Positions 1 to 7,389 of a stretch of DNA of 46,221 nucleotides are shown piece by piece. Numbering within the stretch: position 1 is the first letter of the stretch; every line of letters begins with the position of its first letter. The notes below the pieces were generated by a model. That model saw only the letters and a program-made list of their open reading frames with translations. It had not been told where the DNA came from and ran no database searches. This stretch comes from Actinomycetes bacterium (GTDB taxonomy: Bacteria; Actinomycetota; Actinomycetes; Actinomycetales; Micrococcaceae): positions 1-46,221 of the forward strand of contig JAFAAV010000011.1 of the NCBI GenBank assembly GCA_023426375.1. Direction: 5' to 3'. A program made the position numbers and the translations under genes.

Positions 1-1
1 A

Positions 2-127
2 TGGCCACCAGTACCCGCAGCAGCAGGTTTTTGGACAGGGAACGAAGACTCATGGTTCAAGATCTCTCGGGACAAGGAGGGGTATTGGTTCAACGACACG
101 TTCTCACGATTGTGGCCGTGTCGATGA
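2..127 (+). pseudogene. possible truncated small ORF with a YWFN-type motif
   Basis: The frame open from the left edge reads through GFWTGNEDSWFKISRDKEG and then YWFND before a stop at 125-127. The WFKIS...YWFN stretch resembles the start of the small SPOR-like proteins that, as I recall, often lie between tyrS and the TPR gene in Micrococcaceae. The expected continuation (a W-x-LMGPY-type segment) is not visible in any frame before the hairpin at 178. This is either a remnant, a frameshifted copy or a chance ORF. Another frame stays open from base 1 to a stop at 175-177, just before that hairpin, but its translation is not protein-like. Confidence 0.25.
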
Positions 128-177
128 CGCTGGACCTTCCGTTTCGAACGGCGGTGACCAAGCTGACCCACGGTTGA

Positions 178-203
178 GGGGACGCCGACCGCGTCCCCTT
201 TGT
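178..203 (+). terminator. intrinsic terminator upstream of the TPR gene
   Basis: GGGGACGC (178-185) and GCGTCCCC (191-198) form a perfect 8-bp stem with a 5-base loop, followed by TTTGT. It would end transcription entering from the left before the 280 gene. Confidence 0.65.
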
Positions 204-208
204 AGAAT
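203..208 (+). promoter_or_regulatory. possible -10 box for the TPR gene
   Basis: TAGAAT fits the actinobacterial TANNNT -10 pattern and lies directly after the terminator, about 70 bases before the start. No convincing -35 hexamer is visible at the usual spacing, so this is only a candidate. Confidence 0.3.
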
Positions 209-279
209 GCAATGAACACTACCGCGACACCTTATGTCGCTTCCACGCTTTTGGCCTACAGGCCCACAAGGAGATCCCT

Positions 280-2334
280 TTGACCGATTCCGAACAGTAC
301 GGTTCCCGCGACAATTCCGAGCGTTCCGGCGGAGACCGACGCCGCGGCTCGGGCGGGCCCGGTGGCTGGAGTAACCGAGGGAACCGGGATCGCTCCTGGC
401 AGGACCGCGGCGACTCGAGGGATCGTCGGGATGACCGCCGCGAGGGTGGCCGTAATGATCGTCGCGACGAGGCCCGCGGTGGCGACCGTCGTAATGACCG
501 CCGCTCCTTCGACGGTCGCCGTGACGACCGCGGTGGGGATCGCAGGGATTACCGGCGTGATGATCGCCGCTACGATCGTGACGGTGACCGCCGAGACGAT
601 CGCCGCCGTGACGGAAAGGGCGGCGAAGAACGCCGTCAACCTCGACGCTGGGACGACCGCCCTCGCGCTGACCGCTCGGACGCGCGTTCCGGCGATCGCA
701 AGGGTCAGGGCCGACAGTTCGACCGCTTCCAGGACCGCAAGGACGGCCATCGTTCCGAGCGTCGCAGCGGCGACTGGGAGCGCAAGCGCGAAACCGGTAA
801 CCGGAGCCGCACCTGGGATGACCGCGGGGGTTCCCGTGACCGCCGCGATGACCGGGGCGGGGACCGCCCTTCCTCCGACGGCCGCCGTGATGACCGTGGT
901 GGAGATCGCAGGGATTTCCGGCGTGATGATCGGACCAACGACCGCCGTGATGACCGCGGGGGCCGTTCCGATGGTCGGCGCAGCGAAGGATTTAACGGAG
1001 GCGACCGCCGCGAGAACCGACGCTGGGACGATCGCCCCCGTAACGACCGCAACGAGCGCCGGTCCTACGGAGACCGCACCAACGACCGGCGAAACGACCG
1101 TGGAGGCCGCTCCGACGACCGTCGTTCCTTCGAAGGACGTCGTGACGATCGCGGTGGAGATCGCCGTGATTTCCGTCGTGATGATCGTGGTGGCCGTCCC
1201 GATGGGCGCAAGGACTTCCGCCGTGACGACCGTTCCGGTGGTCGCCGTGATGATCGGCGCCGCGACAACTTTGGTGGCGACGATCGCCGCAGGGACGCTG
1301 ACCGCGAAGAGCGCATGACTCGACGGGATCTGAACGATCTGGACAAGCCCCGGTTTATCGCGCCGGACATTGATGAGGACGTCACGGGTCGCGAGGTCGA
1401 CAAGCCCACGCGTCGTCAGCTCGAGGCACTGGAACCGCGGAATGCGGAGCGAGTTGCTCAGCACCTTGTCATGGCCGCGCGCTACCTGGAAGTGGATCCC
1501 GCGTTCGCGCTCGAGCACGCCAACGCCGCCGTGCGTAAGGCCGGCCGCATCGCGGTAGTCCGTGAAGCAACGGGTGTGGCCGCCTACGCCGCCGAGGATT
1601 ACGCGCTGGCACTCAAGGAATTGCGCACGCACCGCCGTATTTCCGGTTCCGAAGAGCACTTGCCGCTCATCGTGGATTGCCAGCGCGCACTGGGTAAAGT
1701 GGACAAGGCACTCGAAGAGGCCCAGTCATCCGCAGCCGAGAAGCTGGATGCCGCGGGTAAGGTGGAATTGGCCATCGTCGTGTCCGGAATTCACGGCGAT
1801 GCCGGAGACAATCAGGCGTCGCTGGAGGCTCTGCAGATCCCGCAGCTCGACAAGAATCGCGGTTTCTCCTACAGCCCGCGCCTGTTTCGCTCCTACGCGG
1901 AAGCACTGCGCGGTGTCGGCCGGGACAAGGAGTCCCTGAGTTGGGAACGCCAGGCCATCGTGGCGGAAGCCGCACTCGGGCTGGGTCAGTTCTCCGAACC
2001 GGAGATCGTGGACCTCGGCGACGACATCGACCTGGACGCCGCCAAGGAGACCGTCCGCGAGGCAGGGGAGCGCCACAGCGAGACCGCCGGTCCCTCCGGC
2101 GATCCGTCTGACGTGTCTGCCGACGACGCCGCGGCCACCGCGCCAGCCGATGGTCACGACAGCACGTCGGTCGCAGACGACGCCATGGCTGGCGAGGACG
2201 CAACGTCACACGAGGAGATCGTGGAGGAGCCAACCGCTCCCGTGGAAGCCGGGGAGTCTCACACCGTGGCACCCGCGTCGGAATCCGGAGAGCCCTCCGA
2301 GACCGGTGACGATTCCGAGAACCATGACCGATGA
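280..2334 (+). CDS. TPR-like protein with a long Arg/Asp/Gly-rich N-terminus
   Basis: The start is TTG at 280, with AAGGAGA at 268-274. The protein has 684 residues. Residues 1 to about 345 are low complexity: dozens of RRDDRGGDRR-type blocks with scattered DGRR, RSFDGRR and RWDDRPR. Residues about 350-590 are an ordinary helical region with TPR-like spacing (AERVAQHLVMAARYLEVDP, then ALEHANAAVRKAGR). The C-terminus from about 595 is acidic and rich in Ala, Glu and Asp. Proteins with this TPR core are common next to a HAD phosphatase in Micrococcaceae, but their function is not known to me. The basic/acidic repeat resembles RNA-binding or condensate-forming RGG/RD tails, which is inference. 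The last 11 bases overlap the HAD gene. The repeats also leave long spurious open frames on both strands. Confidence 0.85.
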   Translation: MTDSEQYGSRDNSERSGGDRRRGSGGPGGWSNRGNRDRSWQDRGDSRDRRDDRREGGRNDRRDEARGGDRRNDRRSFDGRRDDRGGDRRDYRRDDRRYDRDGDRRDDRRRDGKGGEERRQPRRWDDRPRADRSDARSGDRKGQGRQFDRFQDRKDGHRSERRSGDWERKRETGNRSRTWDDRGGSRDRRDDRGGDRPSSDGRRDDRGGDRRDFRRDDRTNDRRDDRGGRSDGRRSEGFNGGDRRENRRWDDRPRNDRNERRSYGDRTNDRRNDRGGRSDDRRSFEGRRDDRGGDRRDFRRDDRGGRPDGRKDFRRDDRSGGRRDDRRRDNFGGDDRRRDADREERMTRRDLNDLDKPRFIAPDIDEDVTGREVDKPTRRQLEALEPRNAERVAQHLVMAARYLEVDPAFALEHANAAVRKAGRIAVVREATGVAAYAAEDYALALKELRTHRRISGSEEHLPLIVDCQRALGKVDKALEEAQSSAAEKLDAAGKVELAIVVSGIHGDAGDNQASLEALQIPQLDKNRGFSYSPRLFRSYAEALRGVGRDKESLSWERQAIVAEAALGLGQFSEPEIVDLGDDIDLDAAKETVREAGERHSETAGPSGDPSDVSADDAAATAPADGHDSTSVADDAMAGEDATSHEEIVEEPTAPVEAGESHTVAPASESGEPSETGDDSENHDR

Positions 2335-3340
2335 GCTGCTGATCAGCCGTTTCGACGCGCTGCTGTGCGATCTGGACGGCGTGGTCTACGCGGGTCCCGA
2401 TGCCATTGATGGTGGTCCGGAGTCCCTGAACCGCGCCGTGGAGATGGGCGTCCCGGTGATGTACGTGACGAATAACGCGTCACGTCCACCGGCGGCGGTG
2501 GCGGCACACATCTCGGAACTGGGTGCGCCGACTCAGGATAGTGACGTGGCCAGTTCTGCCCAGGCTGCGGCCAAGCTATTGGCCGGTCGGTTACCCCACA
2601 AGGCCAGGGTGCTGATCACCGGAGCGCAGGCGCTCGCGGACGAGATCAGTGCAGTGGGTCTGACCCCGGTGTGGTCACAGTCGGAGGAACCCGTGGCCGT
2701 GGTTCAGGGGTTCAACCCTAAAATCGGCTGGGAACAGTTGGCGGAAGCCGCCTACACGTTGGCCGATGAATCCGTGCTGTGGTGTGCGACCAACACTGAC
2801 TTCACGATTCCGAAAGAACGCGGTATCGCGCCGGGTAACGGCACCTTGGTGGCCGCAGTTGCCGCCGCCACCGGGCGTGAACCCATTGTGGCGGGTAAGC
2901 CCCAGGCCCCTGTGTTCCACGAAGCAGCGGAGCGGGCAAAGAGCCAACGACCGGTGGTGGTCGGTGATCGGCTTGATACTGACATCCGAGGTGCTCATGC
3001 CGCAGGGATGGACAGCATCGAAGTGTTCACGGGAGTTGACACCCCGCAGAGCGTGCTGCGTGCGTGCGACAAGGAACGCCCCACGTACTTGCTCGGCAAT
3101 CTTCGGGAGCTGTTCGAGACTTACCCGGATCCCCAGGTGGCCCGGGAGGACCACGGCGATCAGGAAGTGACCGCCACGTGCCGTGACGCGGTTGCGGTCG
3201 CGCGAGACAACAGCGTTCGGATTCACGCCCCCGAGAACAGTTTGGACGGTTGGCGTGCCGCGTGTGCGGCCTGGTGGGCACTGCATCCCGAAGCGGAAAC
3301 CCCCACCCATCCCGAAGTCACGTGGGAGGCGGCACCATGA
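2324..3340 (+). CDS. HAD-superfamily (class IIA, NagD-like) phosphatase
   Basis: ATG at 2324 lies inside the end of the TPR gene (11-base overlap), giving 338 residues and implying translational coupling. Upstream in-frame codons are shadows of the TPR frame. HAD motif I is D16-L-D18-G-V-V-Y near the N-terminus, motif II is TNNAS, the motif III lysine sits in GKPQAPVF, and motif IV is VVGDRLDTDIRGAHAAGMD. The insert between motifs II and III marks the C2-cap NagD/PGP/p-nitrophenylphosphatase group, which dephosphorylates small phosphomonoesters such as phosphoglycolate or sugar phosphates. The substrate cannot be read from sequence. After the phosphatase core, about 60 extra residues (AVARDNSVRIHAPENSLDGW region) form a C-terminal extension. 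The gene is joined to the next one by an ATGA overlap. Confidence 0.88.
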   Translation: MTDELLISRFDALLCDLDGVVYAGPDAIDGGPESLNRAVEMGVPVMYVTNNASRPPAAVAAHISELGAPTQDSDVASSAQAAAKLLAGRLPHKARVLITGAQALADEISAVGLTPVWSQSEEPVAVVQGFNPKIGWEQLAEAAYTLADESVLWCATNTDFTIPKERGIAPGNGTLVAAVAAATGREPIVAGKPQAPVFHEAAERAKSQRPVVVGDRLDTDIRGAHAAGMDSIEVFTGVDTPQSVLRACDKERPTYLLGNLRELFETYPDPQVAREDHGDQEVTATCRDAVAVARDNSVRIHAPENSLDGWRAACAAWWALHPEAETPTHPEVTWEAAP

Positions 3341-3705
3341 GTGAACAGTTCCCGAACGACAGCTGGGACGAACGCGAGGCCGACGTTTCAGAACTCGATG
3401 CACCGGAGTCCGAAGAGCAGAGCGTCAACTCGTTGGACGACGCGGACGCGATGGACCAGGACGCAGACGTGGAGGAAGCGTCCCCGGGCCAGGCCGCCGA
3501 TCGTGCGTCTTCCGATCCCGGGTCCTCCGATGCCGTACCCGTCACGGGGCTTGATTCCGTAGATCGGGTACTCGCCAAGGAAGCAGCGGTGAGTGAACTG
3601 CCGGTCAACGAACGAGCCGCCGCGTACCAGGAGCTCCACGCCGAGTTGGAGTCCATCCTCAATCAACAACCCGGTTCCCTCCCCACGGGACTCACGGGCC
3701 AGTGA
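3337..3705 (+). CDS. small acidic protein of unknown function
   Basis: ATG at 3337 overlaps the HAD stop as ATGA and is preceded by GGGAGG (3324-3329). The 122-residue product starts MSEQFPNDSWDEREADVSEL and is strongly acidic for its first 70 residues, so it is probably disordered. It ends in a more conserved-looking helical segment (DSVDRVLAKEAAVSELPVNE, then AAYQELHAELESILNQQ). No known domain is recognised. Its position, sandwiched by overlaps between a phosphatase and tlyA, indicates a real co-translated gene. Small proteins of this kind, with a helical YxxLHxELxxxL-like tail, are common before tlyA in actinobacteria as far as I recall. A partner-binding role would be inference. Confidence 0.75.
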   Translation: MSEQFPNDSWDEREADVSELDAPESEEQSVNSLDDADAMDQDADVEEASPGQAADRASSDPGSSDAVPVTGLDSVDRVLAKEAAVSELPVNERAAAYQELHAELESILNQQPGSLPTGLTGQ

Positions 3706-4469
3706 ACCAGCGCCTGGACCAAGCCCTGACCACACGAGGGCTCGCCCGGTCCCGGACGCTTGCGGCGTCCTGGATCCGGGACGGACGCGTCAGCGTGAAC
3801 GGCTCGCCCTCCACCAAGCCGTCCCTCAAGGTGAGTGACGAGGACCATCTGGAGGTGGCTGCGTCGGCGGCCGATGAATACGTGAGCCGCGCCGGTCACA
3901 AACTCGCGGGAGCTTTGGACACCTTCACAGAAATCGACCCGACCGGGCTGCGCTGCTTGGATGCCGGGGCATCCACCGGAGGATTCACGGACGTACTGCT
4001 GCGCCGAGGAGCCCGCGAAGTGATCGCCGTGGATGTGGGCCACGACCAGTTGGTGGCCGAACTGCGCCTCGATGAGCGCGTGCGTGTGTTCGAGGGCTTG
4101 AACGTGCGCTACATGACGCCCGAGCAGGTCGGGGGGCCAGCGGACCTGACCGTGTGCGACCTCTCCTTCATCTCTCTGACCCTGGTCACGGACGCGCTCG
4201 GGCGAGCCACCAAGGACGGGGGAGACGTCCTGTTCATGGTTAAACCGCAGTTCGAGGTGGGCGTGGACAACATCTCCCGTACCGGAGTGGTGACGTCCGA
4301 ACGGGAACGACGGCGCGCTGTGGACGGCGTGACCGCGGCCGCCGAAAAAGCCAGCCTCGAGGTCATAGGAAGGGTGGAAAGTCCCCTTCCGGGCCAAGAC
4401 GGTAACGTGGAGTTCTTCGTCTGGTGCCGTAAGCGAAGCAGCGCTCAGCGAGTCGGATCGCTCGCGTAG
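3702..4469 (+). CDS. tlyA: TlyA family rRNA 2'-O-methyltransferase
   Basis: GTG at 3702 overlaps the previous stop as GTGA; 255 residues. Residues 1-60 form an S4 RNA-binding domain (RLDQALTTRGLARSRTLAAS, then IRDGRVSVNG). The rest is an FtsJ-like Rossmann methyltransferase: the SAM loop is LDAGASTGGFTD, followed by VIAVDVGHDQL and the VCDLSFISLT strand. TlyA methylates 16S C1409 and 23S C1920 in mycobacteria, and its loss gives capreomycin resistance. The gene carries the expected S4 plus methyltransferase order and near-normal length (about 255-270). It belongs to the conserved tlyA-nadK-recN cluster of actinobacteria. Confidence 0.92.
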   Translation: MNQRLDQALTTRGLARSRTLAASWIRDGRVSVNGSPSTKPSLKVSDEDHLEVAASAADEYVSRAGHKLAGALDTFTEIDPTGLRCLDAGASTGGFTDVLLRRGAREVIAVDVGHDQLVAELRLDERVRVFEGLNVRYMTPEQVGGPADLTVCDLSFISLTLVTDALGRATKDGGDVLFMVKPQFEVGVDNISRTGVVTSERERRRAVDGVTAAAEKASLEVIGRVESPLPGQDGNVEFFVWCRKRSSAQRVGSLA

Positions 4470-4524
4470 TGTTAGGACAGTCCGTTCGACCGCAGACCGA
4501 ATCGCAGGAGGATGACCCGAAGAC

Positions 4525-5631
4525 GTGAGCCGGAAAATCTTGGTCATGACACACACGGGCAGGCGTGACGCCAAGGACGCCGCCCGTCAGTCCTGCGCGC
4601 AATTGCACGATGCCGGGCTGATTCCTGTGTTGTCCCGCCGAGATCTGGAAGCGTTGCAGGCGGACGGTCAGAGCATGGCTCCCGTGGAGATCGTCGAAGA
4701 AGACGTGGCCCTGCGCGACATCGAACTGGTCATGGTGCTCGGCGGAGACGGCTCCATCCTGCGCGCGGCGGAAGTGGTGCGCGGTGTGGACACCCCATTG
4801 TTGGGCGTGAACCTGGGGCACGTGGGCTTCCTGGCTGAATCCGAACGCTCCGGCCTCACCGAGACCGTCGAAGCGATCGTGGACGGCCGTTACACCGTGG
4901 AGCGTCGCATGGCGCTGGACGTGACCGTGTGGGAGAACCAGAAGAAGGTTCTGCACACCTGGGCCCTCAACGAGGCCTCGGTCGAAAAGGGTAACCGCGA
5001 AAAAATGGTGGAAGTGGTCATCGAGGTGGATCGTCGCCCGCTGTCCACGTTCGGTTGTGACGGTGTGGTCATGGCTACTCCCACAGGCTCCACCGCCTAT
5101 GCGTTCTCCGCGGGCGGTCCCGTGGTGTGGCCGGAAGTCGAGGCGCTGCTCATGGTGCCGCTGTCCGCTCACGCGCTGTTCTCCCGCCCGCTGGTGATTT
5201 CCCCGCGCTCGACCATGGCCGTCGAGGTGCTCACCCGCACCGACGCCCGTGGCGTCCTGTGGTGCGACGGTCGACGGACCGCGGATCTACCACCCGGATG
5301 CCGCATCGAGGTGCGCCGTTCGGATAAGCCCGTGAACCTGGCGCGGATGCACGCCACCCCGTTCTCGGAACGACTCGTCAAGAAGTTCGAACTTCCCACC
5401 GCCGGTTGGCGCGGCCCACTGCCCAGCGAGCAGCTGGAGGCCAAGACCACGGCACTGCCCATGGTGGAACCCAAGCACAACGTGGTCTCCGAAGGACACG
5501 GGTTCCCCAAGCTCAGCGTGGGACGAGAAATCCCGTATGACCCCGTTTCGGCGCGCGACAGCGACAGCGCGCGGCACATTCTCGACCAATCCCCGGACCG
5601 ATCCTCGTCAGGTGAGAACCCGAGCCAATGA
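4525..5631 (+). CDS. nadK: NAD kinase with a C-terminal extension
   Basis: GTG at 4525, with AGGAGGA at 4506-4512; 368 residues. The enzyme phosphorylates NAD to NADP in the cytoplasm. The diagnostic GGDGS motif (G73-G-D75-G-S) is followed by NLGHVGFLAE and by ATPTGSTAYAFSAGGP, all hallmarks of the family. Typical NAD kinases end near residue 300. Here about 70 further residues of Pro/Ser/Asp-rich sequence follow (from about FELPTAGWRGPLP), with no recognised domain. The gene is followed by recN through an ATGA overlap, the usual actinobacterial order. Confidence 0.93.
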   Translation: MSRKILVMTHTGRRDAKDAARQSCAQLHDAGLIPVLSRRDLEALQADGQSMAPVEIVEEDVALRDIELVMVLGGDGSILRAAEVVRGVDTPLLGVNLGHVGFLAESERSGLTETVEAIVDGRYTVERRMALDVTVWENQKKVLHTWALNEASVEKGNREKMVEVVIEVDRRPLSTFGCDGVVMATPTGSTAYAFSAGGPVVWPEVEALLMVPLSAHALFSRPLVISPRSTMAVEVLTRTDARGVLWCDGRRTADLPPGCRIEVRRSDKPVNLARMHATPFSERLVKKFELPTAGWRGPLPSEQLEAKTTALPMVEPKHNVVSEGHGFPKLSVGREIPYDPVSARDSDSARHILDQSPDRSSSGENPSQ

Positions 5632-7340
5632 TCGAAGAAATTCACATCCATGACCTGGGTGTCATCACGGATGCCGTGCTGCCCCTGGGACCCGGACTCT
5701 CTATCCTGTCGGGTGAGACCGGCGCAGGTAAGACCATGGTGGTTACCGCACTCGGCATGCTCTTGGGCAACCGGGCGGATGCCGGAGCGGTACGGTCCGG
5801 AAGCGGCAAGGCCCTGGCCGAGGCGACCGTCATGGTGCCGGCAACACACGGTGCGGTGGAACTCGTGGAGGAGGCGGGCGGCGTCGTCGACGTCGAAACG
5901 GTGAACGGCCGGGAGGAGGCGCAGATCCTGCTGTCCCGAACCGTCTCCGCCGAGGGACGTAGCCGCGCGCACGTGGGCGGGCGTTCGGCGCCCGTGGGAA
6001 CCCTGGGCGCCGTGGGGGAGACCCTGGTGGCCGTGCACGGTCAGTCTGATCAGCTTCGGCTGAAGTCCGCGGTGGCTCAGCGCAAAGCTCTGGACGAGTA
6101 TGCGGGGGCGCCACTGGCCAAGGAACTGGCCGAGTACCGCGAAAGGCTGGCCCGCTACCGGACCATCGTGGCAACCCTGCGCGAGATCAAAGAGAACATG
6201 CGCGAGCGCGCACTGGAGGCCCAGAGCCTGACCACCGCGCTCGAAGAAATCGATGCCGTTGAGCCGATTTCCGGCGAGGACGTCCAGCTGGACGCCGAGA
6301 GCGAGAAACTCACCAACCTCGAGGCGTTGCGCTCGGCGGCGGTGACGGCCCAGGCCGCGCTGAGCGGAACGGATGCGGACGACGAGCCCACCGCCAATGC
6401 CGTGGCCCTGTTGTCCCATGCCCAGCAAGCACTCGACCATGAGTCGGATTCGGATGCAGATCTGGCCGAGTTGGCCACGCGGGTGCGTGAACTCACGGTG
6501 GTCGCCGCCGACGTCGCCGCAGACCTCTCCGGGTACGCGAGCGGTCTCGACGAGGACGGTCCCGCGCGGCTGGCTCAGGTGGAGCAGCGCCGTAACGCGC
6601 TGCGGACCCTCACACGCAAGTACGGGAGCACGATCGACGAGGTCATCGAATGGGCGGACACCGCCCGCGGTAGGCTCTCCGAACTGGTGGACGACCCGCA
6701 ACGCGACGAAGAACTGCGTTCGGAAGCCCATGCACTGCACCAAGAACTTCTCAAGCGCTCGCAGACCATGCTGGAGCTCCGACGGAAGACCGCCGAGAAA
6801 CTCTCCAAGGCCGTGAGCAAAGAACTGACCGCACTGGCTATGCCCAATGCGTCGCTGGTCGTGTCGGTGGAACCGTCCGAACAGTTCACCGAGCACGGGC
6901 GGGACGAGATCGAGTTCATGCTGGCACCCCACCCGGATGCCAAACCGCGTCCGCTGGGAAAGGGCGCCTCCGGCGGTGAACTCTCGCGGATCATGCTGTC
7001 CCTGGAAGTCGTGCTCTCCGAGGTGGACCCGGTACCGACTTTCGTGTTCGACGAGGTGGACTCCGGCGTGGGCGGTAAGGCGGCTGTGGAAATTGGTCGG
7101 CGCCTCAAGATGCTGGCCAAGAATGTTCAGGTCCTCGTGGTGACACACTTGCCGCAGGTCGCGGCTTTCGCGGACCACCACGTGCTGGTGACCAAATCTT
7201 CGGATTCCACGGTTTCTGACGTGAGAGTTCTCACGGACGAGGAACGCGTGGTGGAATTGGCGCGCATGCTCGCGGGCCACGAAAACTCTGAAGCGGCGCG
7301 GGAACACGCCCGTGAGCTCTTGCGGGACGCAACCGCATGA
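5628..7340 (+). CDS. recN: DNA repair protein RecN
   Basis: ATG at 5628 overlaps the nadK stop (ATGA); 570 residues. It is an SMC-like ATPase acting in double-strand break repair. The Walker A motif GETGAGKT is at residues 29-36. A central coiled-coil-rich region (about 150-400) separates it from the C-terminal half of the ATPase, which has the signature KGASGGELSRIMLSLE, Walker B TFVFDEVDSGVGGKAA and the switch histidine in VVTHLPQVAAFADHH. Length and domain order are normal. It is expected to be co-transcribed with nadK. Confidence 0.95.
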   Translation: MIEEIHIHDLGVITDAVLPLGPGLSILSGETGAGKTMVVTALGMLLGNRADAGAVRSGSGKALAEATVMVPATHGAVELVEEAGGVVDVETVNGREEAQILLSRTVSAEGRSRAHVGGRSAPVGTLGAVGETLVAVHGQSDQLRLKSAVAQRKALDEYAGAPLAKELAEYRERLARYRTIVATLREIKENMRERALEAQSLTTALEEIDAVEPISGEDVQLDAESEKLTNLEALRSAAVTAQAALSGTDADDEPTANAVALLSHAQQALDHESDSDADLAELATRVRELTVVAADVAADLSGYASGLDEDGPARLAQVEQRRNALRTLTRKYGSTIDEVIEWADTARGRLSELVDDPQRDEELRSEAHALHQELLKRSQTMLELRRKTAEKLSKAVSKELTALAMPNASLVVSVEPSEQFTEHGRDEIEFMLAPHPDAKPRPLGKGASGGELSRIMLSLEVVLSEVDPVPTFVFDEVDSGVGGKAAVEIGRRLKMLAKNVQVLVVTHLPQVAAFADHHVLVTKSSDSTVSDVRVLTDEERVVELARMLAGHENSEAAREHARELLRDATA

Positions 7341-7373
7341 CACAACTGCCCCTCAACTCAACGAAACTGGAAT

Positions 7374-7381
7374 GGTAGGCT
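7374..7381 (+). promoter_or_regulatory. extended -10 promoter, probably giving a leaderless pyrG mRNA
   Basis: GG-TAGGCT at 7374-7381, with T at 7373, gives TGG-TAGGCT, a TGn-extended TANNNT box. The hexamer ends 8 bases before GTG 7390, so transcription would begin at or next to the start codon. No Shine-Dalgarno sequence is visible, which agrees with a leaderless message. The -35 region is poor. Confidence 0.5.
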
Positions 7382-7389
7382 GAAATTCC

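Noticed and set aside
256..1659. 467-codon open frame on the - strand, rich in Val, Ala and Thr
   Set aside because: It is the exact antisense of the Arg/Asp repeat region. Repetitive GC-rich codons keep it open, and the residue pattern is the mirror of the repeats.
5169..7343. 724-codon open frame opposite recN
   Set aside because: It is antisense to a clearly real recN with intact motifs and has a His/Gly/Arg-rich shadow composition.
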